Assembly (NCBI GenBank): GCA_045585835.1
Contig: JAZMZG010000028.1
Span: 1-64,000 of the forward strand
Source of the DNA: CALCTE01 sp045585835
GTDB lineage: Bacteria; Bacillota; Clostridia; Oscillospirales; CAG-272
DNA: 64,000 nt
Direction of reading: 5' to 3'
Under the pieces are notes generated by a model. It did not search any database. It saw only the letters and a program-made list of their open reading frames with translations, and was not told where the DNA came from. Shown in pieces: positions 24,462 to 31,466 of the stretch. Position numbers and translations under genes: made by a program. Every line of letters begins with the position of its first letter. Positions within the stretch are counted from its first letter, which is position 1.

Positions 24462-25353
24462 AACGAAAATATGGCTTATTGCTGCGGCAGTACTCACCTT
24501 AGCGGGACTTATTTTGTTTACCGGAGCACTTGCTGCGGCGGATTGGAGTTTTGATATGTTAAACACAACGAAATACGAAACGAATACTCACGAAATAACG
24601 GACGGATTTGAAAATATATCCATAGAAACGGACACCGCAGATATTACGTTTTTAGCTTCCGATGACGGAAAATGCAAGGTAGTATGCTTTGAAGAAACAA
24701 ACTTAAAGCACACCGTAAGCGTCACGGACGGTACTCTCGTGATAAAAAGACCGAGCAAAAAATGGTACGAGCATATCGGCATAAATTTCAAATCGCCGAA
24801 GATAACGGTGTATCTTCCTAAAGCGGAATACGCATCGCTCTATATAAAGGAAAGCACGGGCAACGTAAACGTGCCAAAGGATTTCGGGTTTAACACTGCA
24901 ACCGTAATACTCTCCACGGGAGACGTAAATTTTTTCGCAAATACGGAAGAATCACTTAAAATAAAGACGAGCACGGGAAAAATAAGAGTTTCGGATATTA
25001 TCTGCGGCGATGTTGCGCTTACCGTCTCCACGGGTAAAACGGAGATTAAAAACGTAAAGTGCAAAAATCTTTCGTCTGACGGCAACACGGGGCGCATAAC
25101 ACTAAAAAATGTCATAACCGAAGAAAAGCTTACCGTTAAAAGAAGCACGGGTGACGTAACTCTTGATGCTTGTGACGCCCACGAAATTGATATTGAAACC
25201 GACACGGGCGACGTTGTGGGCACGCTCCTTTCGGATAAAATATTCCTTGCCGATACTGATACGGGAAGCATTGACGTTCCGAAAAGCACAGTAGGCGGTA
25301 GGTGCGAAATTAAAACCGACACGGGAGATATAAAGATAGGCTTTAGGCAATAG
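24454..25353 (+). CDS. DUF4097 beta-repeat protein with N-terminal membrane anchor
   Basis: 299 residues from ATG at 24454 (ACAAGGAGGAAGTGCG upstream). One N-terminal helix (about 6-28), then an extracytoplasmic beta solenoid with repeated ST/DTG-(N/D/K) turns: ESTGNVNV, LSTGDVNF, TSTGKIRV, VSTGKTEI, GNTGRITL, RSTGDVTL, TDTGDVVG, TDTGSIDV, TDTGDIKI, one about every 20-22 residues. This is the DUF4097 (DUF4098) family of probable adhesin-like fold. It overlaps DUF1700 by ATGAATAA. Confidence 0.9.
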   Translation: MNKTKIWLIAAAVLTLAGLILFTGALAAADWSFDMLNTTKYETNTHEITDGFENISIETDTADITFLASDDGKCKVVCFEETNLKHTVSVTDGTLVIKRPSKKWYEHIGINFKSPKITVYLPKAEYASLYIKESTGNVNVPKDFGFNTATVILSTGDVNFFANTEESLKIKTSTGKIRVSDIICGDVALTVSTGKTEIKNVKCKNLSSDGNTGRITLKNVITEEKLTVKRSTGDVTLDACDAHEIDIETDTGDVVGTLLSDKIFLADTDTGSIDVPKSTVGGRCEIKTDTGDIKIGFRQ

Positions 25354-25360
25354 GCATTAG

Positions 25361-25400
25361 AAAAGGACAGAAACGTTTTAAACTGTTTCTGTCCTTTTTA
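25361..25400. terminator. Bidirectional terminator
   Basis: AAAAGGACAGAAAC / GTTTCTGTCCTTTT stem between the DUF4097 gene and the convergent XRE gene, whose stop overlaps the stem end. Confidence 0.85.
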
Positions 25401-25607
25401 TTTATCCGCTTGATAAACGAGTACGTCTTCCACTCGGCAATCCAAAATAGTGCAAAGGTCATCGAGCGTCACGGTGCTTATCGGCTTGTTGTGCTTTAAT
25501 CTGTCAAGAAGGCTTCTGCTTATGCCGAATTGATTTATCAATTTATACGTGGAAACGTTCTTTTCCTGCAAAGTACGGTAAAACGGCTCGTACGAAATCA
25601 TTTGCAC
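25398..25607 (-). CDS. XRE-family regulator, YozG-like
   Basis: About 69 residues with a single Cro/cI-type HTH of the YozG type: ISYEPFYRTLQEKNVSTYKL, FGISRSLLDRLKHNKPI, VTLDDLCTILDCRVEDVLVY. The start is ambiguous: GTG at 25607 has AGGAGG at 6 bp and is preferred; ATG at 25601 lies 12 bp away; TTG at 25625 is possible. Convergent with the PadR operon and divergent from the TM2 gene. Confidence 0.85.
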   Translation of the reverse strand: MQMISYEPFYRTLQEKNVSTYKLINQFGISRSLLDRLKHNKPISTVTLDDLCTILDCRVEDVLVYQADK

Positions 25608-25669
25608 TCTCTCCCTCCTTTGCAAACCTTATATCTCTATTATAGCCATTATAATTTATGCTCTACATC

Positions 25670-25698
25670 TTGACAATTGTCGATATATAGAGTATAAT
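25670..25698 (+). promoter_or_regulatory. Consensus promoter of the TM2 gene with palindromic -35 region
   Basis: TTGACA (25670-25675), 17-bp spacer, TATAAT (25693-25698). GACAATTGTC at 25671-25680 is a perfect 10-bp palindrome overlapping the -35 box and could be an operator. Confidence 0.85.
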
Positions 25699-25771
25699 GT
25701 TGAGCGTACAAGTTTATCTCGGCAAAACGAGATATAACTGAATACAAAAAATATAAAAAGGGAGATAAACA

Positions 25772-26230
25772 ATGGCTAAAATCATTAGCATCAGCAATCA
25801 GGTTATTTCTATTGGCACCGATAACGGTGGAATAGAGGAAGTGCGCGCAGAGGATATAAATTTTGTTCCTCACGTCGGCGACGAGGTCGAGATCTTCAAA
25901 ACCGAAACTAAAGTTATTGTTTCCAAAGTCGAGACAAAAAACACAGGAAATGAAGGCGGAATCAATATTAATCTTTCCAACACCCAACAGACCAACACAC
26001 AGCCTACTATTATGGCAGTAAGCGGAAAAGTCGTCAACAAGCTCGCCTACTGTATTCTTGCATTTTTCCTCGGCGGAATCGGCATACATAAATTTTATGC
26101 GGGAAAAACCGGTGCGGGAATTGCTTGTCTTCTTTTCTGCTGGACAGGTATACCTGCTTTCATAGCACTTATAGATTTTATCGTTGGTCTCACCAAAAAG
26201 GCTGATGCCAACGGAAATATCATAATCTAA
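25772..26230 (+). CDS. TM2-domain membrane protein
   Basis: 152 residues. The N-terminal ~85 residues form a soluble acidic domain. The C-terminus is a TM2 domain: KLAYCILAFFLGGIGIHKFYAGKTGAGIACLLFCWTGIPAFIALIDFI, two helices with the conserved GIHKFYAG turn. TM2 proteins are of unknown function in bacteria. The leader holds TATCTCG/CGAGATA as a small hairpin (25717-25735). Single gene. Confidence 0.85.
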   Translation: MAKIISISNQVISIGTDNGGIEEVRAEDINFVPHVGDEVEIFKTETKVIVSKVETKNTGNEGGININLSNTQQTNTQPTIMAVSGKVVNKLAYCILAFFLGGIGIHKFYAGKTGAGIACLLFCWTGIPAFIALIDFIVGLTKKADANGNIII

Positions 26231-26235
26231 AATAC

Positions 26236-26265
26236 AAAAAGCGTTCGGTTTTTACCGAACGCTTT
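26236..26265 (+). terminator. Terminator of the TM2 gene
   Basis: AAAAGCGTTCGG / CCGAACGCTTTT stem, similar to the symporter terminator; the downstream T-run is short. Confidence 0.75.
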
Positions 26266-26298
26266 TCTAATACCTAATCCCTATTCCCTAATGCCTAT

Positions 26299-26330
26299 AA
26301 AAAGGACGGAGTAAAACTCCGTCCTTTTTC
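26299..26330 (-). terminator. Terminator of the BMC operon
   Basis: AAAAAGGACGGAGT / ACTCCGTCCTTTTT stem with a 3-nt loop directly after the last BMC gene. It marks the 3' end of the 8-kb operon. Confidence 0.9.
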
Positions 26331-26629
26331 TAATTAAACTGATGATACGAGCCCTCGGTCGTATCCACGGTATCGACGATACCGCATATTGCTACGTCTA
26401 TGGGAGCAAATTTTTCGGGGCATTTTAATATCTCTCTTGACGAGCCACCCTCCTGCATAACGATAACGACGTCGCCTATACCTGCGCCCACGGCGTCTAT
26501 AGCGACGAGGTCTTGTCCGTAAAGCGATCCGTCGAGATCCATTGCTCTTACTATCAGTATTTTATAGCCCTCGTAAATGGGCTGCTTGTGAGTGGCAATT
26601 ACGTTTCCGACAACCTTTGCTATAAGCAT
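26330..26629 (-). CDS. BMC vertex protein, EutN/CcmL family (third copy in order)
   Basis: 99 residues. EutN/CcmL (BMC-P) pentamers cap the vertices of the icosahedral shell. Family marks: MLIAKVVGNVIATHK at the start, KILIVRAMDL, AIDAVGAGIGDVVIV and the C-terminal GIVDTVD. RBS GGGGTGAAT upstream. It is the last gene of the operon and one of three diverged copies. Confidence 0.95.
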   Translation of the reverse strand: MLIAKVVGNVIATHKQPIYEGYKILIVRAMDLDGSLYGQDLVAIDAVGAGIGDVVIVMQEGGSSREILKCPEKFAPIDVAICGIVDTVDTTEGSYHQFN

Positions 26630-26633
26630 ATAT

Positions 26634-26909
26634 TCACCCCTCGTACTTTGCGTAAACGTAGTCGATGATACCCGTCACGCTCGCGTCAACGCACGCGCCT
26701 TGATCGGGAAGAGCGAAAGCGCCCTCCTTACTTTTCGCGTAAAACACAAATTCGCCGTTACCCGCACCTACGGCATCGCACGCGACAATAGGCTTACCGT
26801 CGGGTTCTTCCTTGCCGTTCATGGGCTGAATTATCAAAAGTTTTACGCCGTAAAGACGGGGGTCCTTCTCTGTTGCAACGACCGTTCCGATAACCTTTGC
26901 AAGCTGCAT
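26634..26909 (-). CDS. BMC vertex protein, EutN/CcmL family (second copy)
   Basis: 91 residues. MQLAKVIGTVVATEKDP, KLLIIQPMNG, ACDAVGAGNGEFVFYA and GIIDYVY are the BMC-P signatures. Four bases separate it from the following copy. Three distinct BMC-P proteins suggest mixed vertices, or pentamers with distinct pores or partners. Confidence 0.95.
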   Translation of the reverse strand: MQLAKVIGTVVATEKDPRLYGVKLLIIQPMNGKEEPDGKPIVACDAVGAGNGEFVFYAKSKEGAFALPDQGACVDASVTGIIDYVYAKYEG

Positions 26910-26915
26910 TTTTTC

Positions 26916-27380
26916 CTACTTTCCGTCACGAAGCTCATTGAGACGTCTTTCAAACTCCACGATCTTTCCGACACGTCTTATGTTACGGTCACCGCAGAGG
27001 TCGTGCTCAATAAATACCTTGACAATGTTCTTCATAACCGCCATACCGATGATTCCGCTGCCGAGGCAGAGGACGTTTGCGCCGTTATGCTCGCGGCTGT
27101 TTATAGCCGTTGTTATCTCGTTTGCGCAGGCGGCACGTATGCCGGGGACTTTGTTCGCCATAATGGACGAGCCGATTCCCGCACCGTCAACTATAATTCC
27201 TATCTCGGATTTCTTAGAGGCAACGCTTTGTGCCGTAAGAAGTGCAAAATCCGTGTAGTCACAGCGCTCTGTGGAATAGGTGCCAACGTCGGTTACGTCG
27301 TGTCCGAGCTCTTTCAAATATTTCTTGAGCTCTTCCTTCTCCTTGAAGCCGCCGTGATCGCTTCCGATTGCTATTTTCAT
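26916..27380 (-). CDS. BMC-associated RpiB/LacAB-like sugar-phosphate isomerase
   Basis: 154 residues with the RpiB fold: MKIAIGSDHGGFKEKEELKK, DYTDFALLTAQSV, GAGIGSSIMANKVPGIRAA and NGANVLCLGSGIIG. RpiB interconverts aldose and ketose 5-phosphates. The position of the catalytic base Cys of classical RpiB (CGTG) is Asp here (VDGAGIG), unlike the second RpiB in this window at 62548. It shows no encapsulation peptide. An RpiB-like gene next to deoC is typical of SPU-type BMC loci. Its substrate is unclear: 2-deoxyribose 5-phosphate lacks the 2-hydroxyl needed for aldose-ketose isomerisation. Confidence 0.85.
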   Translation of the reverse strand: MKIAIGSDHGGFKEKEELKKYLKELGHDVTDVGTYSTERCDYTDFALLTAQSVASKKSEIGIIVDGAGIGSSIMANKVPGIRAACANEITTAINSREHNGANVLCLGSGIIGMAVMKNIVKVFIEHDLCGDRNIRRVGKIVEFERRLNELRDGK

Positions 27381-27454
27381 ATCTTACCTTTTTCCCTTCG
27401 CAAAAGCGAAGCTATATTTATGTCAAGCGGCAAAATACCGCTTATATGCGAAAC

Positions 27455-27757
27455 TTATTTTTGCGCAAATTTATCGAATATTCTCTTATTGTTTGCGTCG
27501 ATATAGTCCACGATACCCATTATCGTAGCATCGGTGGGCTTACCGGTGGTCTGATCAGTCTGTCTTGCGCTGCTTCCGCCGACGACCAATACAAGTTCTC
27601 CCTCACCTGCACCTACAGCGTCGATAGCGACGACGGGCTTACCCTCGGTTTCGAGAGAAAGAACGCCGACAGGCTGTACCACAAGCATCTTGAGGCCTTC
27701 CATTTTACTGTCTTTAGTTGTGCAAACTACTGTACCGATTACTTTAGCTGTATACAT
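27455..27757 (-). CDS. BMC vertex protein, EutN/CcmL family (first copy)
   Basis: 100 residues. MYTAKVIGTVVCTTKD, KMLVVQPVGVL, AIDAVGAGEGELVLVVGGSSARQ and GIVDYIDANN. This copy, with the VVGGSSARQ loop, is closest to the EutN/PduN consensus and probably supplies the main vertex. It is separated from the RpiB-like gene by 74 bp that hold a possible small hairpin but no terminator. Confidence 0.95.
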   Translation of the reverse strand: MYTAKVIGTVVCTTKDSKMEGLKMLVVQPVGVLSLETEGKPVVAIDAVGAGEGELVLVVGGSSARQTDQTTGKPTDATIMGIVDYIDANNKRIFDKFAQK

Positions 27758-27820
27758 AATAGCTCCTATAATTTTTGCTTCGGGCGGGGCGAAAAACCCC
27801 GCCCGAGCGAATAAGCTTAA

Positions 27821-28708
27821 TTAATAGCTTACTGTCTTTGTGATGATAGAATGTCCCGTGGGGCAAGACTGTGAGCACTTGCCGCAACCTATGCAGGAAG
27901 TAGATGCAGATGCCGTAGCGCCGGAAGCACCGGAAACGATCTTGATACCGCCGCTGGTACCGAAACGAGTTGCACCGACTTCAACCATCTTGCAAGCTGT
28001 CTCGTAGTCACGTACGCCGCCGGAAGCCTTAACGCCCATAACGGGGCCGACTGTCTGGCGCATAAGCTTAACGTCAGCAAGAGTAGCCTGAGAAGCTGAG
28101 CCGTCCTTACCGGTAACAAAGCCCGTGGAGGTCTTAACGAAGTCAGCGCCTGCGAGCTTGGAAAGTGTGCAGACCTTAACCTTTTCTTCGTCGGTGAGGA
28201 GGTTCGTCTCGATGATAACCTTAACGAGTGCTTTGCCTTTAGCGGCATTTACAACGCCCTCGATATCGCGCTTTACGTAATCCCAGTCACCGCTCTTGAG
28301 TGCGGATACGTTGATAACCATATCAACTTCCTGTGCGCCCTTGTTGCAAGCGTCCATCGTCTCAAAGATCTTGGACTCGATGGTGTTTGCACCGATGGGG
28401 AAGCCGATTACGCAGCAAGTCTTAACGCCCGTGCCCTGAAGAAGCTGACGAGCGAGGGGTACGTAATAGGGGTTAACGCATACGGAAGCGAATTTGTATT
28501 CAGCAGCCTCTGCGCAGAGCTTCTTGATGGACTCTGCGGGAGTGTCAGCCTTAAGTACGGTGTGGTCGATAAACTTTGCGAGTTCTGCACCCGAAGGCTT
28601 ACCGCCGTTATTAGCAGCAGATACGCCGTAAGAAGGAGCAACAGAATTGTTGTTGATTCTGCTGTAAACCTCGTTGGCGATCTGTTCAACAAGCTTTTCT
28701 ATATCCAT
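27821..28708 (-). CDS. deoC: Deoxyribose-phosphate aldolase with encapsulation peptide and C-terminal 4Fe-4S motif
   Basis: 295 residues against about 215-260 for free DeoC. DeoC splits 2-deoxyribose 5-phosphate into acetaldehyde and glyceraldehyde 3-phosphate. Active-site residues are present: EVDMVINV (Asp129), FVKTSTGF (Schiff-base Lys192) and GVKASGGVR (Lys227). Residues 1-20 form an amphipathic helix (MDIEKLVEQIANEVYSRINN) plus a linker, as in BMC cargo targeting. After the phosphate-binding end of the barrel, a Ser/Ala linker leads to CIGCGKCSQSC (Cys272, 275, 278, 282, then Pro), a classic 4Fe-4S pattern. This tail is not part of normal DeoC. The enzyme is the signature of SPU microcompartments. 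Confidence 0.95.
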   Translation of the reverse strand: MDIEKLVEQIANEVYSRINNNSVAPSYGVSAANNGGKPSGAELAKFIDHTVLKADTPAESIKKLCAEAAEYKFASVCVNPYYVPLARQLLQGTGVKTCCVIGFPIGANTIESKIFETMDACNKGAQEVDMVINVSALKSGDWDYVKRDIEGVVNAAKGKALVKVIIETNLLTDEEKVKVCTLSKLAGADFVKTSTGFVTGKDGSASQATLADVKLMRQTVGPVMGVKASGGVRDYETACKMVEVGATRFGTSGGIKIVSGASGATASASTSCIGCGKCSQSCPTGHSIITKTVSY

Positions 28709-28737
28709 AATATGCCTTCCTTAAATCGTAGTAGAGA

Positions 28738-29190
28738 TTAGTCGTTGAGTGTGGGGATGATCTGCTCAACGTCGCTGTGAGGACGGGGAATTACGTGTGT
28801 GAACATAAGCTCGCCGACTCTCTTTGCTGCGGTTGCGCCTGCTTCAACAGCTGCCTTAACTGCGCCAACGTCGCCTCTTACCATAACCGTAACGTAACCG
28901 CTACCGATCTTCTCTTTGCCTACAAGGCGCACGTTTGCTGCCTTTACCATTGCATCGGCTGCTTCGATTGCGCCGATAAGTCCTCTGGTCTCAACCATTC
29001 CAAGTGCTTCTTTTTCCATGATGTTTTTCCTTTCAGTTTTTATGTTGGTTTGTTTTTTGACTGTTTCTTTTTTGACCGTTTCGGTCTTTACGTTTTCTTC
29101 CTTTGCAGGAGCTGCAAATACTACTGCCTGTGCTACAGGCTTTTTAGCGGCAGGCTTCTTTGCGCCCGTGCTCTTCTTAGCGGTAGCCAT
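28738..29190 (-). CDS. BMC-H shell protein with Lys/Ala-rich N-terminal tail; internal start at 29019
   Basis: 150 residues. Residues 58-150 are a standard BMC-H hexamer subunit (MEKEALGMVETRGLIGAIEA to VIPRPHSDVEQIIPTL), nearly identical to the neighbouring 95-residue copy. The first 57 residues are low-complexity and basic (AKKSTGAKKPAAKKPVAQ, then KTETVKKETVKKQTN), resembling histone-tail-like extensions. The upstream ATG at 29190 has no good ribosome binding site and relies on the stop of the preceding gene 4 bp earlier, whereas the internal ATG at 29019 has GAAAGGA 8 bp upstream. Both long and short products are therefore likely. Confidence 0.93.
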   Translation of the reverse strand: MATAKKSTGAKKPAAKKPVAQAVVFAAPAKEENVKTETVKKETVKKQTNIKTERKNIMEKEALGMVETRGLIGAIEAADAMVKAANVRLVGKEKIGSGYVTVMVRGDVGAVKAAVEAGATAAKRVGELMFTHVIPRPHSDVEQIIPTLND

Positions 29191-29193
29191 AGA

Positions 29194-29481
29194 TTAGTCT
29201 TCGCAGTTGAGTGTGGGAATGATCTGCTCAACGTCGTTGTGAGGACGGGGAATTACGTGTGTGAACATGAGCTCGCCGACTCTCTTTGCTGCAGTTGCGC
29301 CTGCTTCAACAGCTGCCTTAACTGCGCCAACGTCGCCTCTTACCATAACCGTAACGTAACCGCTTCCGATCTTCTCTTTGCCTACAAGGCGTACATTTGC
29401 TGCCTTTACCATTGCATCGGCTGCTTCGATTGCGCCGATAAGTCCTCTGGTCTCAACCATTCCAAGTGCTTCTTTTTCCAT
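29194..29481 (-). CDS. BMC-H shell protein (hexamer subunit)
   Basis: 95 residues, PduA/PduJ/EutM type. Signature GMVETRGLIGAIEAADAMVKAA, KIGSGYVTVMVRGDVGAVKAAVEAG and HVIPRPHNDVE. The hexamer tiles the shell facets; the pore loop reads KIGSGYV. AAGGAGATC ribosome binding site is strong. It differs from the core of the next gene by very few residues (PHN versus PHS, and the last residues), so it stems from a recent tandem duplication. Confidence 0.97.
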   Translation of the reverse strand: MEKEALGMVETRGLIGAIEAADAMVKAANVRLVGKEKIGSGYVTVMVRGDVGAVKAAVEAGATAAKRVGELMFTHVIPRPHNDVEQIIPTLNCED

Positions 29482-29546
29482 GATGTGATCTCCTTGTTTA
29501 TTTGTTTTTTATTTTTATTTTTTTATTGGTAACGAATTTGTTTTGC

Positions 29547-30092
29547 TTACATAAGAGCCGCAAGCATATCCTCGTGGAGCGAGGGTATAACGACCGTACG
29601 AAGCAAGAGTCCCTTGACCTCGGGAGTATTCTTTGCTGCGGCAACTGCCGCCTTGACCTCAGAGGTGCCTCCGCATAAAATTACGAAGCTCTTTCCTCCA
29701 AGACCTCTGCCGAGTCTTATCTCGATAAGCTCGACGTCTGCCGCCTTGACCGAAGCATCTGCCGCAATTACGGCGGCGGCTACGGAGAAGGTCTCGATTA
29801 CGCCGACCGCTTCACGCTTTTCGGGCATCGTCGCACAGGAAAGTGCGGGAATGACCTGCTCGTGAAGGCTTGAAATAACAATGCTGTTCACAAGGCTGTC
29901 GCCGGCAATCTTCTTACCTGCGTTTACGGAAGCCGTTACGCCTGCCGTGTCTCCGGATATCATTACGATATACTTACCGGGGCATACGGGCTGTGCGGAT
30001 TCAAGCTTTACGAAAGCGGTCTTCATCATTATATCGCCCGCTTCGATTCCTGCCGCAACACTGTTGGTTTCGATAATTCCGAGTGTATCCAA
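29547..30092 (-). CDS. BMC-T shell protein, PduT-like with 4Fe-4S pore cysteine
   Basis: 181 residues, two tandem BMC domains (1-90 and 91-181) forming a pseudohexameric trimer. Closely follows the PduT pattern: LESAQPVCPGKYIVMISGD with Cys37 in the place where PduT Cys38 ligates a 4Fe-4S cluster at the trimer pore, then VIETFSVAAAVIAADASVKAADV in domain two. PduT is thought to pass electrons across the shell, together with PduS. Start is TTG at 30092 with AGGAGG 13 bp and AAAGGA 3 bp upstream. Confidence 0.92.
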   Translation of the reverse strand: MDTLGIIETNSVAAGIEAGDIMMKTAFVKLESAQPVCPGKYIVMISGDTAGVTASVNAGKKIAGDSLVNSIVISSLHEQVIPALSCATMPEKREAVGVIETFSVAAAVIAADASVKAADVELIEIRLGRGLGGKSFVILCGGTSEVKAAVAAAKNTPEVKGLLLRTVVIPSLHEDMLAALM

Positions 30093-30108
30093 AATCCTTT
30101 AAGACCTC

Positions 30109-31446
30109 CTATCCTTGAATCTCTATATAATCGGGGGTAACTGCCGTTACCTTACCGCTTATACTTGCGTGAACGTTTGCGGAAAGCTTGCCTTCGGGTA
30201 TTCTTCCGATAAGGCTTCCCTCCGCTACAAAGTCGCCTTCCTTAACTACTGCCTCGGCGGGTGCGCCGATATGCTGGGAAAGCTTTACCCTTACGGTGCG
30301 TACTTCAACCGGTAACATCGAAAGAGGTGCGTCTGCGGTATATCCCGCGATGCCGAGTCTTTGCATAAGTCTGTCGGTAGGCACCTTACTGCCTTCTCTT
30401 GAAGGACTTACACCGTCGGAGTAGGTCTTTTCGGGCTTAATTCCCTTTTTACCGAGGCCTTGCTTGACCGCCGTTATAAAACGTGAGGGCGAAAGTCCCA
30501 TCGGACAAGCATATTGCGTACAAAGTCCGCAGTCGCAGCAGCCGAATACTATCTTTCCGTCTTCGATGCTGTCGAGTGCGCCGTATGCCATCGCACGCAT
30601 TACTTTATGAGGCTGAACGTTGAGTCCGAGGAGGTTTCTCGGGCAAAGCTGTGTGCATTGATTGCACTGACAGCATACCGATTTTGCGACTCTTGCCTCT
30701 ATCTCAAGGTTCGTTCCTTTTCTTCTGATAAGCTTATGGTTTTTGGGGAACACCAAAATTCCGCCCGTTGTCTTCGTTACGGGAGCGTTGAAATCCGTGC
30801 TCACCTTTCCCATCATCGGACCGCCGACTATAAGTCCGTAGTCCTCTTCAAGTCTTCCGCTTTTCGTACCGCCCGCAAGGCTAATGAGAAGCGAAAGGGG
30901 TGTTCCTATGGGTGCTTCGAAGGTCGTGGGGTTGTTGACCTCGCCGTTTACCGTAACAAATCTTTTCGTAACGGGTTTTCCCTCCAAAGCGTTTGCTATA
31001 TTATACATCGTGCAGGTGTTGCACACGACGGCTCCCACGTCAAGAGGGATACCGCCGACGGGAACTATCTTTCCCGTCACCTCATAAACTATCTGTTGCT
31101 CGTCGCCTGCGGGATAGTAGTTGTCAAGCAAGAAAACTTCCATATCCTCCGTCTTTTCAAGAAGCTCGGAGAGTATCTCTGCCGCCTTGTGATTGTGCTC
31201 CTTTAAAGCAATATAGCCCTTGGGCGCACCCGTCATTTCCATTACCGCCCTAACGCCCGCAATAAGCTTTTGGGGATAATTTTCCATAACGTTCTTGTCT
31301 ACTTTAAGCAAAGGCTCACACTCGGCGCAGTTTGCAATTACCACCTCGGGCTTGCACTTGAGCTTAACGTGAGTGGGAAATCCCGCTCCGCCTGCTCCGA
31401 CAACGCCTGCATCTTGGACGAGCTTTAAAGCATCTTCAGCACGCAT
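30109..31446 (-). CDS. PduS/RnfC-like Fe-S flavoprotein oxidoreductase
   Basis: 445 residues. N-terminal glycine-rich nucleotide/FMN region VVGAGGAGFPTHVKLK, SLBB-type middle, then two 4Fe-4S motifs: CQCNQCTQLCP-type Cys258, 261, 264, 268 and CCDCGLCTQYACP with Cys303, 306, 309, 314. The C-terminus ends in a barrel-sandwich (RnfC-like lipoyl-type) region. In Pdu compartments PduS is an NADH-dependent reductase for cobalamin that pairs with PduT. No cobalamin enzyme is present here, so the likely job is NADH reoxidation. ATG at 31446 with GAAAGGAAAC is preferred over an extension to 31500 that overlaps the dehydrogenase. Confidence 0.92.
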   Translation of the reverse strand: MRAEDALKLVQDAGVVGAGGAGFPTHVKLKCKPEVVIANCAECEPLLKVDKNVMENYPQKLIAGVRAVMEMTGAPKGYIALKEHNHKAAEILSELLEKTEDMEVFLLDNYYPAGDEQQIVYEVTGKIVPVGGIPLDVGAVVCNTCTMYNIANALEGKPVTKRFVTVNGEVNNPTTFEAPIGTPLSLLISLAGGTKSGRLEEDYGLIVGGPMMGKVSTDFNAPVTKTTGGILVFPKNHKLIRRKGTNLEIEARVAKSVCCQCNQCTQLCPRNLLGLNVQPHKVMRAMAYGALDSIEDGKIVFGCCDCGLCTQYACPMGLSPSRFITAVKQGLGKKGIKPEKTYSDGVSPSREGSKVPTDRLMQRLGIAGYTADAPLSMLPVEVRTVRVKLSQHIGAPAEAVVKEGDFVAEGSLIGRIPEGKLSANVHASISGKVTAVTPDYIEIQG

Positions 31447-31466
31447 ACTGTGTTTCCTTTCTGCGT

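Noticed and set aside
28777..29532. Plus-strand frame of 251 codons with an internal repeat
   Set aside because: Antisense shadow of the duplicated BMC-H genes; its repeat merely mirrors the duplication.
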